DNA of 64,000 nt from Aplectana chamaeleonis (taxonomy: Eukaryota; Nematoda; Chromadorea; Rhabditida; Cosmocercidae), in the NCBI GenBank assembly GCA_029168955.1, contig JAPDOI010000154.1, positions 871,001 to 935,000 on the forward strand, read 5' to 3'. This document shows, piece after piece, positions 54,292 to 64,000 of the stretch (position 1 is its first letter; each line of letters opens with the position of its first letter). A model generated the notes under the pieces. The model saw only the letters and a program-made list of their open reading frames with translations, had not been told where the DNA came from and did no database searches. Both the position numbers and the translations under genes were made by a program.

Positions 54292-54865
54292 TTACATCAG
54301 ACAGGTGGTGCTCTTTTGATGCACATTGCCGTTCCACGGATAGTCAGCCGCTAGGCGGAGCGCAACCTCGCTGAACAGGCACCAGTCTGCTTGGCCTAAA
54401 TTGAGATAAGAACGTTGTCGAACACCAGAATAAGGAGCAAGAGAATTTGAGAGATCGATGTGCACAAAGACAGGAATATGATCACTAGACAATGTAGTCG
54501 AGGTAGACCATGAGCAGGTGTTTGAAAGGTTGGAAGAGACAAGAGTTATGTCTGGGCTAGAAGATCGGCCGTTGGCAGGGAGGCGAGTGGGCTGATCATC
54601 GTTTAGTATGACCAGGTCGCACTCCTCCGCCCATTCCTCGACGTCACTTCCTCTAGCATCAGAGCCAAGAGACGAGCAAAATGTATGAGCATTAAAATCG
54701 CCCGCAAATATAGACGAAGATGAGAGGGAGCAGTCGAATAATCATTGAGTTGTTTGAGAAGAAGAGGAATGGGATTGTAGAGTGATTGGAGGGCATGAGG
54801 TGGTAGGGGGAATATAGATGCTGCTGAAGAGAGGCGCCAGCCGCAGTTCGATTTTAAATGTTTTT
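54292..54865 (-). pseudogene. LINE endonuclease domain (partial, frame-shifted)
   Basis: Exonuclease-endonuclease-phosphatase fold that nicks target DNA. IFAGDFNAHTFC and LSSDHIPVF carry the conserved D-x-N and SDH residues near the C-terminus of the domain. The N-terminal catalytic Asn and Glu are lost with the 5' truncation, and at least one stop interrupts about 54740. Confidence 0.85.
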
Positions 54866-54897
54866 TTTTTTCTAGAGGAAACAAGCCACGGACCTAA

Positions 54898-55010
54898 CTG
54901 TAGTTAGGGTCTGAAGGAAAGAACGGAGCAACACAAACTAGAGTATTGCAAAAGACGGGTCCACAAACGATCTCATTGTCACAACAAACACTTCCACTGA
55001 CTAGGGAAAG
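54898..55010 (+). repeat. Direct repeat B flanking the LINE cluster
   Basis: Partner of 51232-51345. It begins ~30 bp beyond the 5' end of the LINE. Confidence 0.65.
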
Positions 55011-55404
55011 TCTTTAAAGACCCGCGACGTTTCGGGAAACGTCTCACTAGGAGTTTTGAAGGTGAGTAGAGTAACAAACATGTATGCGTTTCCCAACAGG
55101 TCATTCGGTAGGTAAAAAAAAACGAGAAACGACAAAAATCAGGGTGTAACTTCTCTCCAAGTGGCCAACATGGCTGCATTTCTTATTCCCTACGAGCGCA
55201 AATTGCTTGTTATGTGCAGCTAACAGCCCTCCTTCGAAAACACTATAATTGAAAAAGTTCTGAGAAAAATCTTTACTTTCGACTTCTTGATCATTATGTG
55301 CCTTCCCGATATTCCAGAGAATTAAAAATTTTTTCGATTCAAGTATGTTTAGTAGTTTTAGATTAAAGATAGACAGGCATGTAAGTCAACTGAGTTTCGC
55401 CTCC

Positions 55405-55954
55405 TTAAAGGCAGTGGTCACGATGAAAAACGTTATCGAAAAAAAACAACAAAATCAGCTTAGATCAAAAACAGCTGAAAAAACTATGAAGGGTAGGGCG
55501 CGGTGAAAACGGTCTACAAATAGAGTTTTTAGACCTAAAGAAGCTAGTTCGTGCACACGTGCACAGCGATGACGAAACAGATCGCAGTCTCATGCCGAGC
55601 AGTGAAAAATCATCGACATTGAGAGGACGAAATGAATGCAAATTTAACGAATAAAAACAGTTGAATAATGAAAGCATCACTTCAGTCAATGTTTTTGACT
55701 AGATGTGTACATAAATTGAAGGTTCATTGATTGACATTCAATTTCAACCAGCTGATGTTCTGATATAAGAGGTCATCGATGCCGATGATGTGGAGAGGGC
55801 TCGTCCACCATCAAAAGACAAGAAAGTTCAGGTTTCAAATTCGGCCCAAAACAGTGGTTTTTCATGATTTTTTCTTATAGGTCCTACTACTCGAGACCCA
55901 GGAAAGGATTTGGAGAAAGACGTATTGCTATTTGATCGCGACCACTGCCTTTAA
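55405..55954 (+). mobile_element. TTAA-flanked MITE, copy C
   Basis: TTAA then AGGCAGTGGTCACGATGAA; right end TTTGATCGCGACCACTGCCT then TTAA. The TIRs share the GTGGTCACGAT variant, so the two ends match each other better than they match copies A and B. The interior differs from A and B: a subfamily. Confidence 0.78.
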
Positions 55955-56099
55955 AATGAAATAATACGGCCATAGTGGCCACTGGAAAAATGAAAGAGTT
56001 ACCTTTACCTTGCCTGTAATTGGCATTTTCTGTCGTATTACTTTGGCGCATACGAGTGTTCTAATCCTCAACAATCTTCCATGAGCAAAATAAATTAGA

Positions 56100-57240
56100 G
56101 TGGAGATAATAGGTCGAGCTCAGCTGCCAGGCGGCTAACGCCGCCCAGTTGCCGTTGGCGAACTGGCTTCGCTGGTTTGGTGGCCGGATTTACTGGTCTT
56201 TCTAGATAGCCTAACAAAAAGATTCTACAAAAAGTGAGGCAACGATCTTGTTGCTGGAAGAACGGTTCTGATAGAAACATTATGGTGAGTCTGGTTTGAT
56301 TCGAAGCACTCCTGCTGCAAATAATACTTTTCCTGACGCCGGTTTGCCGCTGGTGGATAGGTTTTGAAAAACGGAAAGCCAACTTGACAGCCTTCCTCTT
56401 ATCAGCAATGTGGAGCATTGGTTCGGCTTCTCCGAACGATATAACGGCCTTTATCGCCCAGGTGAGGCAACGATTCTGTTGCTGAAGAACGGTTCTGATA
56501 GAAAACATTATGATGAGTCTGGTTTGATTCGAAGCATTCTAATAATATTTTTCTGACGCCGCCTGCTGCTGGTGGATAGGCTTCGACAAACGGAAAGCCA
56601 ACTGGACAGCCTTCCTCTATCAGCAATGTGGAGCATTGGTTCGGCTTCTACGAACGATAGACCGGCTTTACCGCCCGTGAGGCAACAATTCTGTTGCTGA
56701 AGAACGGTTCTGATAGAAAACATTATGATGAGTCTGGTTTGATTCGAAACATTCCTGCTGCAAATAGTACTTTTCCTCACGCCGGTTTGCCGCTGGTGGA
56801 TAGGCTTCGACAAACGGAAACCGACTTGCACAGCCTTCCTCTATCAGCAATGTGGAGCATTGGTTCGGCTTCTCCGAACGATGGACCGGCTTTGCCGCCC
56901 GTGAGGCAACGATTCTGTTGCTGAAGAACGGTTCTGATAGAAAACATCATGGTGAGTCTGGTTTGATTCGAAGCACTCCTGCTGCAAATAATACTTTTCC
57001 TGACGCCGGTTTGCCGCTGGTGGATAGGTTTCGACAAACGCAAAGCCAACTTGGACAGCCTTCCTCTATCAGCAATGTGGAGCATTGGTTCGGCTTCCGA
57101 ACGATAGACCGGCTTTTGGCCCGTGAGCAACGATTCTGTTGCTGAAAACGGTTCTGATAGAAAACAGATGAACTGGTTTGATTCGCTTCCTGCCCAACAA
57201 TACTTTTCGACGCCGGCTTGCCGCTGCGGATATTTCGCAA
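56100..57240. repeat. ~220-bp tandem repeat, five units
   Basis: CAACGAT(T/C)CTGTTGCTG recurs near 56240, 56467, 56684, 56906 and 57128, giving steps of about 216-227 bp. Each unit runs AACGGTTCTGATAGAAAAC, GAGTCTGGTTTGATTCGAAG, GACGCCGGTTTGCCGCTGGT, CAGCAATGTGGAGCATTGGT, then CGGCTTCTCCGAACGA and ACCGGCTTTGCCGCCC. The last part resembles the 66-bp monomers that follow. The unit at 57130-57310 has many deletions. Open frames on both strands are artefacts. Confidence 0.88.
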
Positions 57241-60200
57241 CGAAAGAATGGACAGCCTTCCATCAGCAAAATGGGTAGCATTGGTTCGGCTCCGAACGAT
57301 GACCGGCTTTGCCGCCCGCCTTCCCCATCAACCACGCACGGGTAGCAATCGTTTACCTTGCCAACCGAAAGACTGGCTGCAGCCCCCCATGAACCACACT
57401 TGAAGCGCTCGGTGAGCTTCGCCCAACAATGGACCTCCTTTGCCGGCCTTTTCCCATAAACTACGGGCGCAATCGTTTGCCTTCGCCAACCGAAGAAACA
57501 TCTTCGCTGCCCTTCCCACGACCAAACCGTGTGTAGGAACTCGTATGTAAACTGGCGAGCTGGTGAGACTAACCACCTCAGCCTTTCTCTCCGTACCCTC
57601 GCCTAGCACTCGTTTGGGTTCGCCTGACAGTGAAACCTCCTTTACCGGCCTTCCCCATCAACCACGCCACGGATGGCAATCGTTTGCCACGTGCCAACCG
57701 AAAGACTGGCTCTTTGCCGCCCTCCCATCGGCTACGCTACAGCACTCGGTTTGGCTTTGCCTATCGAAAGACTGTATTGCCGCTGCCCTTCACGTCAAAC
57801 TACGATGTGTGAAATTGTGGCTATGCGAAGCTAGCCGAACGGTGAGCTAGCTACCTCGGCCTTTCTCCATTACCCTAGCGTAGCACTCGTTTTGGGTTCG
57901 CCCAGACAGTAGACACTCCTTTGCCGGCCTTTTCCCATCAACCACGCCACAGGTAGCAATCGTTTTGCCTTCGCCAACCAGAAAGACTGGCTTTGCCGCC
58001 CTCCCCACACATCAACCACATGGCACTCCGGTTGGCTTCTGTAATATCGAAAGACTGTATTTGCTGCCGCTTCCGTCAAACCGACATTATTTATGGAATT
58101 CGTATGGCTTCGCCGAACGGTGAGCTAGCTTCTGCCAGCCTTTCTCCAGACCACCCTAACGTAGCACTCGTTTAACTTCGCCCAACAATGCACCTCTCTT
58201 TCCGGCCTTCTCTCATCAACCACGGGTTTCAATCGTTTGTCTTCACGCCAATCGAAAAGACTGTCTTCGCACACCCTTCCCGACAAACCGTGTGTAGAGA
58301 AGTCGTGACCAGCTTCGCCGAACGGTGAGCTAACTACCGCCCAGGCGCTTTCTCCATTACCCTCGCGTAGCACTCGTTTTGGGTTCGCCCAATAGTGAAC
58401 CTCCTTTGCCGGCGCTACCCCATCAACCACGCCACGGTCAGCGTCGCTTGCCTCCGCCAACCGAAAAGACTGACTTTGCCTCCCTTACCCCATCAACCAC
58501 ATGTAGCACCTCGAGTTTTACTTTGCCAATCAGACTGTATTTACTGCCCTTCCCGTCAAGCCGTGTGTAGAATTCGTATGGCTTCGTTGAACGGTGAGCT
58601 AATACCTCAGCCTTTCTCGCATTACCTAGCGTAGCACTCGTTTAACTTCGCTTCCAACAATGGACCTCTCTTTCCGACCTTCTCTCATCAACCACCACGG
58701 GTACCAATCGTGAGTTGTCCTTGCCGATCCGAAAGACTGGCTTTGCAGCCCTTCCAGACAAACCGTGTGTAGGGAAGTCGTACAGCGGCTTCGCCGAACG
58801 GTGAGCTTCAAGCTACCCTCGGCCTTTCTCCATTACCCTCGCGTAGCACTCGTTTGGGTTCGCCCAATAGTGAACCTCCTTTGCACGCGGCCTTCCCCCA
58901 TCGCCACGCCACCGGTTGGCAATCGCTTGCCTCCGCCAACCGAAAGGCTGACTTGCCGCCCTCCCCCCCATCCATACATGTAGCAGCACTCGGTTGGCTT
59001 CGCCAATCAAAAGACTGTATTTGCTGCCCTTCCCGTCAAACCGTGTGTAGAATTCGTATGGCTTCGCCGAACGGTGAGCTAGCTACCTCGGCCTTTCTCC
59101 ATTACCCTAGCGTAGCACTCGTTTAGCTTCGCCCAACAATGCACCTCTCTTTCCGGCCTTCTCTCATCAACCACGGGTACCAATCGTTTGTCTTCGCCAA
59201 TCGAAAGACTGGCTTTGCAGCCCCCCCCCATGAACCACATGAAGCACTCGTTTGGCTTCGCCCAACAGTGGACCTCCTTTGCCGGCCTTCCCCCATAAAC
59301 CACGAGTACCAATCGTTTGTCTTCGCCAATCGAAAGACTGTCTTTGCTGCCCTTCCCGTCAAACCGTGTGGGAATTCATGTATAAGCCTTCGCGCCGAAC
59401 GGTGGATAGGCTTAGCTACCTCGGCCTTTCTCCTTTCCCCTCGCGTAGCTTTCGCTTGCCTTCGCCAACCAAAAGACTGGCTCACCCGCCCCCCCCCCAC
59501 CAACAACGCCACGGGTAGCAATCGTTTGCCTTCGCCAACCATGAAAAGACTGGCTTTGCAGCCCCATGAACCACATGCCGTTTGACTCGGTAGAAGCTTC
59601 GCCCAACAATGGACCTCGCTGCCAGCCTTCCCCCATCAACCACGGGTGCAATCGTTTTGTCTTCGCCCAACAATGGACCTCCTTTGCCAGCCTTCCCCAT
59701 AAACCACAGGTACCAATCGTTTGTCTTGCTCCAATCGAAAGACTGTATTTGCTGCCCGTCCCGTCAAACCGTGAGTAGAATTCGTATGGCTTCGCCGAAC
59801 AATTGAGCTAGCTACCTCGGCCTTTCTCCATTACCCTCGCGTAGCACTCGTTTGGGTCCGCCCAACAGTAAACCTCCTTTGCCGGACTTCCCCATCAACC
59901 CACGCCACGGGTGGCAATCGTTTGCCTTCGCCAACCGAAAGACTGGCTTTGCCGCCCCCCCCCATCAACCACATGCTGCTTTACTCGGTTGGCTTCGCCA
60001 ATCGAAAAATGCACTGTATTTGCTGCCCTTCCCGTCAAACCGTGTCGCAGAAGTCGTATGGCTTCGCCGAACAATTAAGCTAACTACTTCGGCCTTTCTC
60101 CATTACCCTACGCGTAGCACTCGTTTTAGCTTAACGCCCAACAGTAGAGCCTCCTTTGCCGGCCTTCCCCCATCAACCACGCCACGGAGTAGCGTCGTTT

Positions 60201-63200
60201 GCCTTCGCCAACCAAAGACTGGCTTTGCCGGCCCCCCATCAACCACATGCTGCCAGCACTCGGTTGAAGCTTCGCCAATCGAATGCCGCAACGCTGCCCT
60301 CCCCGTCAAACCGTGTGTAGAAATTCGTATGCTGGCTTCGCCGAACGGTCCGAGCTAACTTCCTCAGCCTTTCTCCGTCTCCCTCGCGTAGCACTCGTTT
60401 TGGGTTCGCCCAATAGTAGACCTCGCTTTGCCTGACCTTCCCCATCAACCACGCCACGGGTAGCAATCGTTTGCCTCCGCCAACCGAAGAGACTGACTTT
60501 GCCGCCCTCCCCCCATCAACCACATGTAGCACTCGGTTTGCTTTGCCAATCAAAAGACTGTATCTGCTGCCCTTCCCGTCAAACCGTGTGTAGAATTCGT
60601 ATGGCTTCGCCGAACGGTGAGCTAGCTACCTCGGCCTTTCTCCATTACCCTAGCGTAGCACTCGTTTAGCTTCGCCCAACAATGCACCTCTCTTTCCGGC
60701 CTTCTCTCATCAACCACGGGTACCAATCGTTTGTCTTCGCCAATCGAAAGACTGTCTTCGCTGCCCTTCCCGACAAACCGTGTGTAGAATTCGTATGGCT
60801 TCGCCGAACGGTGAGCTAGCTTCCTCGGCCTTTGCCATTCACCCCTCATGGCGTAGCACTCGTTTGGGTTCGCCCAATAGTAGACCTCCTTTGCCGGCCT
60901 TCCCCCATCAACCACGCCACGGGTAGCAATCGCTTGCCTCCGCCAACCGAAAGACTGACTTTGCCGCCCTCCTTCCCCATCAACCACATGTAGCACTCGG
61001 TTCGCTTTGCCAATCGAAAGACTGTATTTGCTGCCCTTCCCGTCAAACCATTGTGTGGAAATTAAATATGGCTTCGCCGAACGGTGAGACTTCTTCTACC
61101 TCGGCCTTTCTCCATTACCCTCGCGTAGCACTCGTTTGAGTTCGCCCAATAAGTAGACCCACTCCTTTGCCGGCCTTCCCCATCAACCACGGGTTACCAA
61201 TCCCGTTTGTCTTCGCCAGTCAGAAAGACTGGCTTTGCAGCCCCCCCATGAACCACGCATGAAGCACTCGTTTGGCTTTGCCCAACAATGGAACTCCTTT
61301 GCCGGCTTTCCCCCATAAACCATGAGTACCAATCATTTGTCTTCGCCCATCGAAAAACTGTCTTTGCTGCCCTTCCCGTCAAACCGTGTGTAGAATTCGT
61401 ATGGCTTCGCCGAACGGTGAGCTAGCTACCTCGGCCTTTCTCCATTACCCTCGCGTAGCATTCGCTTGCCTTCGCCAACCGAAAGACTGGCTCAGCCGCC
61501 CCCCCCCCACCAACAACGCCACGGGTAGCAATCGTTTGCCTTCGCCAACCAAAAGACTGACGCTTACGGCCCCCCCATGAACAACCACGCCATGAAGCAC
61601 TCAGTTTGTAGGCTTCGCCCGACTGATCGTAAGCAATGGACCTCGGCTTTGCCGGCCTGTCCCCATCAACCACGATCGCGCGCTCGTTTGGGGTTCGCCC
61701 AACAGTAGACCTCCTTTGCCGGCCTTCCCCCATCAGCGCGCCACGGTAGCAATCATCGTTTTGCCCTTCGCCAGCCAGAAAGACTGGCTTTTGCCCGTAG
61801 CCTCCTTCCTGAACCACATGGAAGCACTCGTTTGGCTTCGCCCAACAATGGACCTCCTTTGCCAGCATTCCCTGCATAAACCACAGCAGGTACCAATCGT
61901 TTAGGTTCGCCCAACAGTAGACCTCCTTTGCCGGCCTTCCCCATCCAACCACGCCACGGATAGCAATCGTTTGCCTTCGCCAACCAGACTGAGTCTGCCT
62001 TGCAGCCCCCATAGACCACATGAAGCACTCGGTGGATAGGCTTCGCCCAACAATGGACCTCCTTTGCCAAGCCTGTCCCCCCCATCAGCCATGTAGCACT
62101 CGTTTGAGTTCGCTTGCTGTAGACCTCCTTTGCCCGGCCTTCCCCATCAACCCACGCCACGGGTAGCAATCGTTTGCCTTCGCCAACCGAAAGGCAGCTT
62201 TGCAGCCTCCTTCCCATGAACCACATGAAGCACTCGTTTGGCTTCGCCCAACAATGGACCTCCTTTGCCGGCGCTTCCCCCCATAAACCACAGAGTACCA
62301 ATCGTTTGGGTTCCGCCCAACAGTAGACCTCCTTTGCCGCCCCATCAACCACATGTGAGCACTCGGTTGGCTTTGCCAATCGAAAAGACTGTATTGCTGC
62401 CCTTCCCGTCAAACTGTGTGTAGAATTCGTATGGCTTCGCCGAACAGTGAGCTAACTTCCTCGGCACTTTCTCCATTACCTAGCGTGGCACTCGTTTGGG
62501 TTCGCCCAACAGTAGACCTCCTTTGCCGGCCTTCCCCATCAAAACCACGCCACGGGTAGCAATCGTTTGCCTTCGCCAACCGAAAGACTGGCTTTGCCCG
62601 CCCTTCCCCCATCAGCCATGCTTAGCACTCTCGGTTGGCTTTGCCAATCGAAGAAGACTGGCGTTGCTGCCCTCCCCGTCAAACCGTGTGTAGAATTCGT
62701 ATGGTTTCGCCGAACGGTGGAAGGCTAGCTACCTCGGCCTTTCTCTTCCGGCATTACCCTCGCGTAGCCCTCGTTTGAGTTCGGCCCAACGGTAGACCTC
62801 CTTTGCCCGGCCTTCCCCATCAACCACGGGTACCAATCGTTTGTCTTCGCCGGGTCGAAAGACTGGCTTTGCAGCCCCCATGAACCACATGAAGCACTCG
62901 TTTGGCTTCGCCCAACAATGGACCTCCTTTGCCGGCCTTCCCCCATAAACCACAGGTACCAATCGTTTTGTCTTCGCCCGAATCGAAAGACTGTCTTTTA
63001 TGCCCTTCCGTCAAATGATGTGTAGAAAATTCGTATGGCTTCGCCGAACGGTGAGCTAGCTACCTCGGCGCTTCTCCATTACCCTCGCGTAGCATTCGCT
63101 TGCCTTCGCCAACCGAAAGACTGGTTTAGCCGCTCCCCCCATCAACCACGCCACGGGTAGCAATCGTTTGCCTTCGCCAACCGAAAGACTGGCTTTGCAG

Positions 63201-64000
63201 CCTCCTTCCCATGAACCACATGAAGCACTCGTTTGGCTTCGCCCAACAATGGACCTCCTTTGCCGGCTTCCCCCCATAAACCACGGGTACCAATCGTTTG
63301 GGTTCGCCCAACAGTAGACCTCCTTTGCCGGCCTTCCCCCATCAACCACGCCACGGGTAGCAATCGTTTGCCTTCGCCAGTAAGAAAGACTGGCTTTGCA
63401 GCCTCCCGCTTCCCATGAACCTACGCATGGAAGCATTCGTTTAGCTTCAGCCCAACTCAATAGACCTCCTTTGCCGGCTTCCCCCATAAACTAAACCACG
63501 GGTACGCAATCTGGTTTAGGTTCGCATAACAGTGAACCTCCTTTGCCGTCCTTCCCCCCTCAACCACGCCACGGGTAGCAATCGTTTGCCTTCGCCAACC
63601 GAATGCCTGGCTTTGCCGCCCTCCCCCCCCATCAACCACATGTAGCACTCGGTTGGCTTTGCCAATCGAAAGACTGTATTTGCTGCCCTTCCCGTCAAGC
63701 CATTATTGTGCAGAATTCGTATGGCTTCGCGCCGAACGGTGAAGCTAGCTACCTCGGCCTTTCTCCATTACCCTGGCATAGCACTCGGTTTGGCAACCCA
63801 ACAATGCACCTCTCTTTCCGGCATTATCTCATCAACTGCAACGTTTTCAATCGCTTTGTCTTCGCCAAGTCGAAAGACTGGCACAGCCGCCCTTCCCCAT
63901 GAACCACATGAAGCACTCGTATGGCTTCGCCCATCAGTGGACCACCTTTGCCAGCCTTCCCCCATAAACCACGAGTACCAATCGTTTGTCTTCGCCAATC
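57240..64000. repeat. Higher-order satellite of ~66-bp monomers
   Basis: Roughly 100 monomers of 64-70 bp, running off the window's right edge. Each starts near a (C/A)A(C/T)TCGTTTGG-like word, has a TTCGCC-centred dyad, a CTTTGCC(G) word and a C-rich end before GTAG. Four main types follow each other: type A (TTCGTATGGCTTCGCCGAAC), B (CACTCGTTTGGGTTCGCCCA), C (CAATCGTTTGCCTTCGCCAA) and D (CACTCGGTTGGCTTTGCCAA). Type A recurs at 58101, 58304, 58575, 58779, 59055, 59376, 59783, 60055, 60326, 60598, 60792, 61065, 61398, 62428, 62698, 63032 and 63718. Small indels are frequent, some probably sequencing error. No genes. Confidence 0.93.

Larger units (their letters stand above)
52043..54865 (-). 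mobile_element. Jockey/R1-like non-LTR retrotransposon, 5'-truncated
   Basis: The longest transposon in the window. From its 5' side (right): an AP-endonuclease part with GDFNAHTFCSSLGSDARGS (54710-54650) and SSDHIPVFVHIDLS (54490-54450); a linker with two frame shifts (about 54310-54200); the reverse transcriptase; and a C-terminal Cys-His motif. The 3' end is a short UTR followed by (AAG)n at 52043-52060. There is no upstream gag-like ORF1 and only the later part of the endonuclease. Copies of its 3' half lie at 38.1, 39.8-40.5, 41.1 and 49.5-50.7 kb. Confidence 0.92.

Noticed and set aside
56095..64000. Many 60-220-codon frames in the 220-bp and 66-bp satellites
   Set aside because: They overlap on both strands and follow the repeat period. 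None has a domain.

Overview
This is a eukaryotic, repeat-dominated window, most likely from a nematode of the strongylid or hookworm kind. The clues are a multi-exon zona pellucida (ZP, cuticlin-type) gene with nematode-style introns and T-rich 3' splice sites, a second multi-exon metabolic gene, LINE and mariner relics of the kinds common in parasitic nematodes, many short terminal-inverted-repeat elements, and several kilobases of satellite DNA. There are no operons, no prokaryotic gene structure and no CRISPR array. The species call is inference.

Layout. 1-1927 is a near-perfect 42-bp satellite array built around the palindrome TGATGACGTCATCA. It is followed by a short domain ending in a GC-rich hairpin. 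From 2.2 to 22.7 kb the DNA is more gene-like. A ZP-domain gene on the + strand has four phase-compatible exons at 7000-9632. A minus-strand gene resembling formimidoylglutamate deiminase (HutF) has exons at 19522-16686, and several of them carry one-base frame breaks. Between and inside these genes sit many small elements: a TTAA-flanked family, a TA-flanked foldback family, a Harbinger-like element nested in another element, and several large inverted repeats. 23.1-27.5 kb is a second, longer copy of the 42-bp array with the same terminal domain and hairpin. Its right half is full of small insertions.

27.9-45.9 kb holds a TIR element with TTACATGTAA-type palindromes, a different 42-bp GC-rich minisatellite (30.3-31.7 kb), a broken mariner transposase, a foldback element, a TIR element carrying head-to-head minisatellites, and fragments of at least two LINE families. 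46-55 kb holds two weak candidate exons, a degenerate minisatellite and a cluster of jockey/R1-like LINE copies, including one with endonuclease, reverse transcriptase and a C-terminal Cys-His motif (52043-54865, minus). 56.1-64 kb is satellite DNA: first five ~220-bp units, then a ~66-bp monomer family organised into higher-order units of 3, 4, 5 or 6 monomers.

Few real genes are present. Almost all long open frames in the window are by-products of tandem repeats whose unit length is a multiple of three. The main biology is how the repeats arose: satellites tied to a mobile-element terminus, nested insertions with readable target-site duplications, and a higher-order satellite. Part of the repeat sequence has an insertion-rich error pattern that suggests unpolished long reads, so small indels here, including those in the HutF-like gene, need checking.
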